NCBI GenBank assembly: GCA_015066565.1
Contig: SVOB01000001.1
Location: 310,001 to 374,000 of the forward strand
DNA length: 64,000 nt
DNA from: Oscillospiraceae bacterium
GTDB lineage: Bacteria > Bacillota > Clostridia > Oscillospirales > Acutalibacteraceae
Reading direction: 5' to 3'
Shown piece by piece: positions 48,876 to 55,409 of the stretch; within the stretch, counting starts at the first letter, position 1; every line of letters begins with the position of its first letter. The notes beneath the pieces are model-generated. The model was not told the DNA's origin. It saw only the letters and a program-made list of their open reading frames with translations, and ran no database searches. Made by a program: the position numbers and the translations under genes.

Positions 48876-49256
48876 GGGCGGATATTATCCGCCCCTACGA
48901 TTATATTTGTAATTTATATCAATCCGTAGGGAGCGGCGACCCGACGCTTCGAAAAAAATAATATCTAATTTTGCGGGCTTTGACAATCCCTCCGTCACGC
49001 CTTGCGTGACACCTCCCTTTGCACAAGGGAGGCTGGTTTGCGGGCGGCCAATGACCGCCCCTACGATGCGATTTGGATTTGCATCATTCCGTAGGGAGCG
49101 GCGACCCTGGCGCCCCGTGAATTACATCTGATTGTGCGGGCTGCCGAGGTCGTCAGCCCCTACGAAAACATTTTAATTTTTCATTATTCCGTAGGGACGA
49201 GCATTGCTCGTCCGTTTTAATTCTAACAGAAAATTACTGTGGTACGGGAAACCCGT
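48876..49256. repeat. Cluster of palindromic REP/MITE-like intergenic repeats
   Basis: This gene-free stretch is built of short palindromes: GGGCGGAT/ATCCGCCC (48876-48894), GTCACGC/GCGTGAC (48994-49010), CCTCCCTT/AAGGGAGG (49012-49032), GGGCGG/CCGCCC (49042-49060), GGGCTG/CAGCCC (49138-49159) and GGACGAGC/GCTCGTCC (49195-49213). Three times CCCCTACG is followed by CCGTAGGG with a start-to-start distance of 31-32 bases (48892/48924, 49058/49089, 49157/49189). It codes for nothing obvious. Repeats of this style are frequent between genes in gut Clostridia. Confidence 0.8.
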
Positions 49257-49264
49257 CCCCCTAC

Positions 49265-49297
49265 AAAAAAACGCTGTCAAGATGACAGCGTTTTTTT
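49265..49297. terminator. Terminator of the lipoprotein gene, bidirectional
   Basis: ACGCTGTCA (49271-49279) pairs with TGACAGCGT (49283-49291), extended by A and T runs on either side, giving a long A/U-flanked stem usable in both directions. Confidence 0.88.
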
Positions 49298-50276
49298 AGC
49301 TGATTTGTTTTAATAATTCGTTAACCTGAAAATAATTCTTAGCGATTTCCTTGTCTTCTTCCGTTAATGTTAACGTAATATCCTCATTTATCGTTATTTT
49401 TATACTTCCGTTTTTATTAAACAAATTATACAACGCTTTATATTTTTCGTTCATCTCTTCATCAAATTTCGTGCTATAAATAATAATATCCGAGCATCCC
49501 TGAAACAAATTATCTTCGTAATTAGAATTCAGATCAATCTCTTCATTTCCATTACTGAACCGAATAGAGTAAATGTGATCAAACAGATTGTACTTATACA
49601 CATCACACGAGAAAACGAAAACAAATCTGTATTCAGGCAATTTGTCATAATCGAACCCTATATTAAACTCAATAGTTCCCCCATCAATACTATATACCTT
49701 AGCTTTTTTTAGTTCAGTGTATTTTTCACTATGATTATACATATCCAATCCGCCGTCGATGGATTCTTTGAGTATATTTTCAAATCTTTTTTTCACATCA
49801 TTCGTTTGAGTTTTAGTAACAATATCTGCGTTTATGCTGATATCCTCGGGTAATTCAATTTTAAGCAATTCGTCAGTAAGCGAAGAAAAATACATTTTCC
49901 ATGCACCCGTTAAGTATTGCGAATCAAGATCTATACTTTCATCCGGCTCAAACACCCACTTGTACAGTGATTTATAAAACGGGTGATTCTTTACAATACT
50001 GTAGTATTCCGAGTGAGTCGGATTATCATCACCTGATGCCTGATTAAAAGAATCAATAACGGGTTTTAATAGTTTCAGACTTTCAGTTAAAGAATCCGAA
50101 TTACCCTCTTTCATTTCTTTATTGAATGAAACTAATTCATTGTAGAAATCTTCAATAACCTTGGAATCTACTTTTTCGTTCTCCTTAGTCGGCACCTCAA
50201 CTTTGCAGCCTGCAAAGCCGCCTATAATCAGGCAAAAAACCATTATAAAAAATAATGCTTTTCTCATTTCAAACAT
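49296..50276 (-). CDS. Lipoprotein of unknown function
   Basis: A protein of about 326 residues with a lipoprotein signal (ALFFIMVFCLIIGGFAGCKVEV). Two starts are possible, 50276 and 50267; neither has a strong ribosome binding site, and the first begins one base after the stop of the upstream ATPase gene, suggesting coupling. The rest is soluble, charged and rich in Asn, Asp and Lys, with no motif I recognise. The gene looks more AT-rich than its neighbours and lies next to the repeat cluster, so recent acquisition is possible. Confidence 0.65.
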   Translation of the reverse strand: MFEMRKALFFIMVFCLIIGGFAGCKVEVPTKENEKVDSKVIEDFYNELVSFNKEMKEGNSDSLTESLKLLKPVIDSFNQASGDDNPTHSEYYSIVKNHPFYKSLYKWVFEPDESIDLDSQYLTGAWKMYFSSLTDELLKIELPEDISINADIVTKTQTNDVKKRFENILKESIDGGLDMYNHSEKYTELKKAKVYSIDGGTIEFNIGFDYDKLPEYRFVFVFSCDVYKYNLFDHIYSIRFSNGNEEIDLNSNYEDNLFQGCSDIIIYSTKFDEEMNEKYKALYNLFNKNGSIKITINEDITLTLTEEDKEIAKNYFQVNELLKQIS

Positions 50277-50277
50277 C

Positions 50278-51855
50278 TCATTTCTTAATTGTTCCGAATA
50301 TTCCACGGATAAGCTGTTTTCCGATTTCTCTTCCGATTGTGTTTGCGGCGGAGTTCATCGTTTTTGTCATAACCGAGCTTGAACGCCTTGTCGAAGTCTT
50401 TTTCTTCGCCTTTTCACGAAGAGCCTGACGCTCCTTTTCAAGCTTTTCCTTTTCTTTTTCAAGCTTTGCGCGTTGCTTATCAAGTTCGGTTTCGTATTTC
50501 TGGGTTTCAAGCTCTTTCTTTTCTTCCTCAAGCTCTTTTTCGGCTTCAACTCGCTCGGCTTCAGCCTGTTCGTACTGGACGGCGAGCATTTCGTAAGCGC
50601 TTTCCCTGTCAACAGCTTCGGTATATTTATCACGGAGTGCGCTTGTGAAAACCGTCTGCTGAATCATCTGAGGCTCAACAGCCGCCATTGAGCTTCTCGG
50701 CGGAAGAATACCCGCTTTTTCAACTATTGTCGGAACGCCCTTTTCGTCAAGGACAGAAACGAGAGCCTCGCCCGTTGCAAGCTCCTGAAGAGTTCTTTCG
50801 GTATCGAAATTCGGATTAGCCCTGAACGAACGGGCGGCGTAGCGGAGAGCCGTCTGCTCATTGGGAGTATATGCCCTCAAGGCGTGCTGAACACGGTTGC
50901 CTATCTGACTTAAAACGGTTTCGGGAATGTCGGACGGATTCTGGGAAATAAACCAGACGGAAACGCCCTTTGAACGGATAAGACGAACTACCTGTTCAAC
51001 CTTTTCTATTAAAGCCTTGGGCGCGTCATTGAAAAGAAGATGGGCTTCGTCAAAGAAGAACGCGATTTTAGGCTTGTCAAGGTCGCCCGCCTCGGGAAGA
51101 AGTTCGTACAGTTCGGAAAGCATCCAGAGAAGGAAGGTGCTGTATAAGAGCGGATGCTGGAAAAGCTCGTTACATTCAAGGATATTCATATATCCCCTGC
51201 CGTTACCGTCCCATTCAAACCAGTCGGTCAGGTCGAGCGCAGGCTCGCCGAAGAAAATATTTCCGCCCTCGTCCTCAAGAGTGAGAAGCGCGCGCTGAAT
51301 TGCGCCGATTGACTGAGAAGCGATATTGCCGTATTTCAGCTTGTAATCATTGGCGTTATCGCCGACATACTGGACCATAGAACGCAAATCCTTAAGGTCG
51401 AGAATTAACATCCCGTTATCGTCTGCAATACGGAAAATAATTCTGAGAACTCCGCTCTGAACGTCGGTAAGTCCCAAAAGCCTTGAAAGAAGCTCGGGTC
51501 CCATATCGGAAACGGTTGTTCTTACGGGGTGGCCCTGTTTGCCGTAAACGTCGAAAAACCTGACGGGATATGAGGTGTAGTCAAAGTTTTCAATGTGCAT
51601 TGTGTCAATCGAACGGCGGATATGCTTGTTTTCGCATCCGGGAACGCACATACCCGTAAGGTCGCCCTTGATATCGGCTATAAAGGTAGGAACGCCGAGG
51701 TCGGAAAATGACTCGGCAATAACCTTTAAGGTTACGGTTTTACCTGTTCCCGTAGCGCCCGCTATAAGACCGTGGCGGTTACACATTGACGGCTCGAGAT
51801 AAACTCTGTTCTCGCCCGTAGCAAGCCAGATTTTACCGTTATCGCTCATATACAT
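50278..51855 (-). CDS. HerA-like ATPase of the DUF853 family
   Basis: A 525-residue protein. The Walker A is LIAGATGTGKTVTLK, Walker B is KIAFFFDEAHLLF, and an ISQNPSDIPETVLSQIGNRVQHALRAYTP stretch is typical of the family. The C-terminal 100 residues form a Lys/Glu-rich coiled coil (about 415-490). The family is related to HerA/FtsK DNA-translocating ATPases, but its role is not established. GAGGT lies six bases before the ATG. It is 28 bases downstream of the sirtuin gene, likely one transcript. Confidence 0.88.
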   Translation of the reverse strand: MYMSDNGKIWLATGENRVYLEPSMCNRHGLIAGATGTGKTVTLKVIAESFSDLGVPTFIADIKGDLTGMCVPGCENKHIRRSIDTMHIENFDYTSYPVRFFDVYGKQGHPVRTTVSDMGPELLSRLLGLTDVQSGVLRIIFRIADDNGMLILDLKDLRSMVQYVGDNANDYKLKYGNIASQSIGAIQRALLTLEDEGGNIFFGEPALDLTDWFEWDGNGRGYMNILECNELFQHPLLYSTFLLWMLSELYELLPEAGDLDKPKIAFFFDEAHLLFNDAPKALIEKVEQVVRLIRSKGVSVWFISQNPSDIPETVLSQIGNRVQHALRAYTPNEQTALRYAARSFRANPNFDTERTLQELATGEALVSVLDEKGVPTIVEKAGILPPRSSMAAVEPQMIQQTVFTSALRDKYTEAVDRESAYEMLAVQYEQAEAERVEAEKELEEEKKELETQKYETELDKQRAKLEKEKEKLEKERQALREKAKKKTSTRRSSSVMTKTMNSAANTIGREIGKQLIRGIFGTIKK

Positions 51856-51883
51856 AAGAATACCTCATTTCCTTTAATTTAAT

Positions 51884-52645
51884 CTATTCTACCATATCGT
51901 AAAGCTGTTTGCAACACTCGAAAACCTTGCCTATCGGCTCGTTTATTTCAAGGTCATTTTCGCTCTTGAGATTAAAACGCAGATGCTCTTTATTAATAAT
52001 TACAATATGCTTTCCCCTGAAATAACGGACAAACGAAGCCGCAGGGTAAACCGTAAGCGACGTGCCGCCGATTATAAGCATATCGGCATTTGAAATCGCG
52101 TCAACCGCGCCCTCAACTGCGCCGTAGGGAAGCTGTTCCTCATAAAGCGTTACGTCGCAGCGGATTACTCCGCCGCAGTCACAGTGGGGAACTCTTTCCT
52201 CGCTTTCGTAAATATAATCGGCAGGATAGATTTTACCGCATTTCATACAGTAATTCCGAGTGGTTGAGCCGTGAATTTCAAAAACGGTTTTACTCCCCGC
52301 CTTCTGATGAAGCCCGTCTATATTCTGGGTAACAACTGCTTTGAGCTTACCCATCTTTTCAAGCTCGGCAAGAAACAAATGCGCCGCATTGGGACTTACG
52401 TTTCTCGCGTCCATTTTCTGTCGGTAAAACTCAAAGAAAACCTCGGGCTCGTGAACAAGGCAAGAATGACTTAAAAGATATTCGGGCTGATATTTGTCAA
52501 AGCGGATATCGTGCTGATTATAAAGCCCGTCCTTGCTTCTGAAATCGGGCACTCCGCTTTCGGTGGAAACTCCCGCCCCTCCGAAGAAAACAATATTTTC
52601 GCTTTCGTCTATAAATTTTTTGAGCATTCTGATTTTTTCGTCCAT
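51884..52645 (-). CDS. Sir2 family NAD-dependent protein deacylase
   Basis: A 253-residue sirtuin. NAD-binding motifs GAGVSTESGVPDFRS and TQNIDGLHQKAG, the catalytic His in FEIHGSTTRNYC, and a zinc site of CMKCGK plus CDCGG are all present. It removes acetyl or other acyl groups from lysines. The start at 52645 follows GGGAG; an upstream in-frame extension lacks a site. It is divergent from the TPR gene and leads into the HerA-like gene. Confidence 0.93.
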   Translation of the reverse strand: MDEKIRMLKKFIDESENIVFFGGAGVSTESGVPDFRSKDGLYNQHDIRFDKYQPEYLLSHSCLVHEPEVFFEFYRQKMDARNVSPNAAHLFLAELEKMGKLKAVVTQNIDGLHQKAGSKTVFEIHGSTTRNYCMKCGKIYPADYIYESEERVPHCDCGGVIRCDVTLYEEQLPYGAVEGAVDAISNADMLIIGGTSLTVYPAASFVRYFRGKHIVIINKEHLRFNLKSENDLEINEPIGKVFECCKQLYDMVE

Positions 52646-52694
52646 AAAACCAACTCCCGTTTTATTATAATACAAAAAGATGATTTTGAAAATA

Positions 52695-52723
52695 TTGACA
52701 TAGTAATTTCTTTGAGTTATTAT
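52695..52723 (+). promoter_or_regulatory. SigA promoter of the TPR-DUF4037-nrdG operon
   Basis: -35 TTGACA (52695-52700), 17-base spacer, -10 TATTAT (52718-52723). Confidence 0.75.
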
Positions 52724-52794
52724 TAAATTCGTATGCTACAGATTGTGGATACCTTATTTTATTTATACAATATATTATATAACGGAGAAGAACA

Positions 52795-53637
52795 ATGAGC
52801 AACGACAAAGGATATTTAACACCCGAGGATTACGCCGAGCCGAGATGCCTTTTATGTGACGAGCCTTACGGCGTTATGCCCGAGGTCAAGGCTGTTCCTC
52901 AGCAGAGAATAATTCAGAAAATGAACGAATATATGAGCCGCAGGGATTATCAGGGCGCAGAAAGGCACCTGAAATACTGGCTTGAAGAGGCAAGGCTCGG
53001 TCACGATAAGGGCGGCGAGCTGATGATAAGAAACGAGCTTGTAGGTCATTACCGAAAAACAGGCGAAAAGGAAAATGCGTTTGAAAGCGCCGAAGAAGCC
53101 TTAAGACTTGTAAAAGAACTCGGCTTTGAAGAAAACATAAGCGCAGGCACTACATATATAAACGTCGCTACCGCCTATAACGCTTTTTCGGAAAACGGAA
53201 AATCAATCGAGCTTTTCAGAAAAGCAAAAGAGGTTTACGAAAATAACGGAAGAACCGCGCCCGAGCTTCTCGGCGGTCTTTATAACAATATGGCGCTCAC
53301 TTTGGTTGCTCTCGGAAGCTTTGAAGAGGCGTTTTCACTCTATGAAAAAGCGCTTAAGGTTATGGAAAACGTAGAAAACGGCGGTCTTGAGCAGGCTATA
53401 ACCTATCTCAATATGGCTGATTTGCTTGAGGCGAGAGACGGACTTGAAAACAGCGAGAGCAAGGTATTTGAATATCTCGACACCGCTTACGAACTGCTGA
53501 CCGACGAAAACGTTAAGAAGGACGGCTACTACGCCTTTGTTTGTGAAAAATGCGCGCCGACGTTTTCTTATTACGGATATTTTGCGGCGGCTGATGAGCT
53601 TAAGAAAAGATCGGAGACTATTTATGAAAGGGATTGA
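52795..53637 (+). CDS. Tetratricopeptide repeat protein with N-terminal Cys pair
   Basis: A 280-residue soluble protein, mostly helical hairpins of TPR type (GTTYINVATAYNAFSENGKSIELFRKAKEVYENN, GLYNNMALTLVALGSFEEAFSLYEKALKVME). Near the N-terminus is CLLC and near the C-terminus CEKC, which could bind a metal. It is probably a scaffold for the DUF4037 protein, whose gene overlaps its end by 14 bases. No enzymatic role is apparent. Confidence 0.82.
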   Translation: MSNDKGYLTPEDYAEPRCLLCDEPYGVMPEVKAVPQQRIIQKMNEYMSRRDYQGAERHLKYWLEEARLGHDKGGELMIRNELVGHYRKTGEKENAFESAEEALRLVKELGFEENISAGTTYINVATAYNAFSENGKSIELFRKAKEVYENNGRTAPELLGGLYNNMALTLVALGSFEEAFSLYEKALKVMENVENGGLEQAITYLNMADLLEARDGLENSESKVFEYLDTAYELLTDENVKKDGYYAFVCEKCAPTFSYYGYFAAADELKKRSETIYERD

Positions 53638-54565
53638 AATTTCAAAGGCATTTTTTGAGGAATACGGAAAGCCGATGCTCGAAAACGAATTTCCGTCTCT
53701 TCTCCCCTATCTTGCGGCAGGTCTTTTCGGCAGCGGCTCGGAATGCTTCGGCTTTGACGACGGTATTTCACGCGACCACGATTTTGAACCGGGCTTCTGT
53801 CTGTTTTTGCCCGACGAAAGCGTTATAGACCGCAAAGACGCATTCAACCTCGAAAGAGCCTATGCGAAGCTTCCGAAGGAGTTTATGGGTCTTAAACGGA
53901 ATATGCTCTCGCCTGTCGGCGGTTCAAGGCACGGCGTTCTTCGCATTGACGAATTCTTCAAGGATAAAATCGGCTCTTCGGACGGTGTTCTTTCGGTAAA
54001 CGACTGGCTTACCCTCCCCGAAAATGCGCTTGCGGAAGCGACAAACGGAGAAGTTTTCTTTGACAACTACGGGCTTATTACCAAAATTCGCGAAAGCATT
54101 TCGGCTTATCCCGAAGATATTATGAAGAAAAAGCTGGCGGGAAATCTTTTGCTTATGGCGCAGAGCGGTCAGTATAATTATAAAAGATGTATTGACCACG
54201 GCGAAACGGCGGCGGCTCAGTTGGCTGTCTGCGAATTCGTCAAAAGCGCCTCCGAGGTTATTTTTCTGCTCAACGGAAAATATCAGCCTTATTATAAATG
54301 GAGTTTCAGGGCGTTGCGTTCGCTTGAAAACCTTTCGCTTGAAGCGGAGATTATGGAATATCTTCTGACTACGAACAATGAGCCTGAAACGGCGGAGGAA
54401 AAATACTACGCCATTGAAGGAATAGCGGCGGACGTTATTGACGTTCTTATCGACAGAGGTCTTACGAAAGCCAACTGCGGAGACCTCGAAAAGCACGCCT
54501 ATTCGGTCAACGACTCGATTGCCGACGGCGATATAAGAAATATGCACATTCTTTCGGCTGTATAG
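53624..54565 (+). CDS. DUF4037 protein with nucleotidyltransferase-like motif
   Basis: A 313-residue protein. Near residue 40, GSGSECFGFDDGISRDHDFEPGF looks like the GS-x(n)-D-x-D active site of the pol-beta nucleotidyltransferase fold, followed by a helical domain. The start at 53624 has GGAG upstream and lies inside the TPR gene end. It is followed nine bases later by nrdG. Substrate unknown; relatives include small-molecule adenylyltransferases, which is only suggestive. Confidence 0.78.
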   Translation: MKGIEISKAFFEEYGKPMLENEFPSLLPYLAAGLFGSGSECFGFDDGISRDHDFEPGFCLFLPDESVIDRKDAFNLERAYAKLPKEFMGLKRNMLSPVGGSRHGVLRIDEFFKDKIGSSDGVLSVNDWLTLPENALAEATNGEVFFDNYGLITKIRESISAYPEDIMKKKLAGNLLLMAQSGQYNYKRCIDHGETAAAQLAVCEFVKSASEVIFLLNGKYQPYYKWSFRALRSLENLSLEAEIMEYLLTTNNEPETAEEKYYAIEGIAADVIDVLIDRGLTKANCGDLEKHAYSVNDSIADGDIRNMHILSAV

Positions 54566-54574
54566 GAGAAAAAT

Positions 54575-55267
54575 ATGAAATTACACGGTTTACAGAAAAT
54601 GACCCTGCTCGACTTCCCCGGTCACGTTGCCTGCACTGTATTTTTAGGCGGCTGTGATTTTCGCTGTCCGTTCTGTCATAACTTTGAGCTTATTGACGGA
54701 ACTGCCGAGCCGGTTATGGACGACGCTGAGCTTTTTAAGTTTCTTGAAAGCAGAAAGGGACTTATTGACGGCGTTGCAATTACGGGCGGCGAGCCCTGTC
54801 TTCACAGGGATTTGCCCGAGCTTATTAAGAATATAAGGAAAATCGGTTACCCCGTTAAGCTCGACACAAACGGCTACCACCCCGAAATGTTAAAGGCAAT
54901 TCTTGACGAGGGACTTGTCGAATACGTCGCCATGGACATTAAAAACAGCGAGGAAAAATATGATTTTACCTGCGGCGTTGACGGACTTGATATGAATAAG
55001 ATTAAGGAAAGCATAAGCCTTCTTATTAATTCGGGTATTGAATATGAATTCCGCACAACCGTTATAAAGGAATTCCACGAAAAAGAGGATTTCGTTAAAA
55101 TCTGCGGAATGATTAAGGGCGCAAAAAGATATTTTCTTCAGCGCTTTACCGACAGGGATTCCGTTCCCTACGGCAATCTGACCGCCCCGTCCTTTGACGA
55201 AATGAGGGAATTCGCCGATATTTCAAGGCAGTTTATACCGAATACCGAACTTCGTGGTGTTGAATAA
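54575..55267 (+). CDS. nrdG: Anaerobic ribonucleotide reductase activating protein
   Basis: A 230-residue radical SAM protein with CDFRCPFCHN (C-x3-C-x2-C) binding the 4Fe-4S cluster and AITGGEPCLH for SAM. It starts MKLHGLQKMTLLDFPGHVACTVFLGG, as in NrdG-like activases of Clostridia. It makes the glycyl radical on NrdD. TAGGAG precedes the ATG. It is third in the TPR-DUF4037-nrdG transcript, while nrdD begins 143 bases later behind its own promoter. Confidence 0.92.
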   Translation: MKLHGLQKMTLLDFPGHVACTVFLGGCDFRCPFCHNFELIDGTAEPVMDDAELFKFLESRKGLIDGVAITGGEPCLHRDLPELIKNIRKIGYPVKLDTNGYHPEMLKAILDEGLVEYVAMDIKNSEEKYDFTCGVDGLDMNKIKESISLLINSGIEYEFRTTVIKEFHEKEDFVKICGMIKGAKRYFLQRFTDRDSVPYGNLTAPSFDEMREFADISRQFIPNTELRGVE

Positions 55268-55270
55268 AAA

Positions 55271-55317
55271 CAACTACATATTGTGTTTCTAAAATTTTTT
55301 AACGGAATATATTGACA
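55271..55317. promoter_or_regulatory. Tandem NrdR boxes upstream of nrdD
   Basis: CAACTACATATTGTGT (55271-55286) matches about 13 of 16 positions of the NrdR box ACACwATATATwGTGT. ACGGAATATATTGACA (55302-55317) matches about 11. Their starts are 31 bases apart, three helical turns, the usual arrangement for NrdR pairs, and the second overlaps the -35 of the nrdD promoter, so binding would repress. Confidence 0.65.
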
Positions 55318-55340
55318 AATGACTCTCTAAGTGTTAGAAT
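55312..55340 (+). promoter_or_regulatory. SigA promoter of nrdD
   Basis: -35 TTGACA (55312-55317), 17-base spacer, -10 TAGAAT (55335-55340). The leader to the ATG is about 65 bases. Confidence 0.78.
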
Positions 55341-55351
55341 GCTTTTTGCAG

Positions 55352-55374
55352 TGTCAAACGGGTACGATTTGACA
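55352..55374. promoter_or_regulatory. 7-bp inverted repeat in the nrdD leader
   Basis: TGTCAAA (55352-55358) and TTTGACA (55368-55374) are exact inverted repeats with a 9-base spacer, starting 12 bases after the -10. It could be a second operator or an RNA hairpin in the 5' leader; no U run follows, so it is not a terminator. Confidence 0.55.
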
Positions 55375-55409
55375 AAAAGAAATTCATTTATCACTTAGGG
55401 AGATTTGTT

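Noticed and set aside
48961-49040. tRNA-like cloverleaf in the repeat cluster
   Set aside because: The palindromes do not give a 7-bp acceptor stem with T-arm sequence; they fit short intergenic repeats instead.
46997-49260. An intact prophage
   Set aside because: Only lysis-type genes and one small regulator are present; no integrase, terminase, portal, capsid, tail or attachment repeats are seen on either side.
53924-54547. Minus-strand open frame of 207 codons opposite the DUF4037 gene
   Set aside because: Shadow of the real gene, which is embedded in a tight operon with nrdG.
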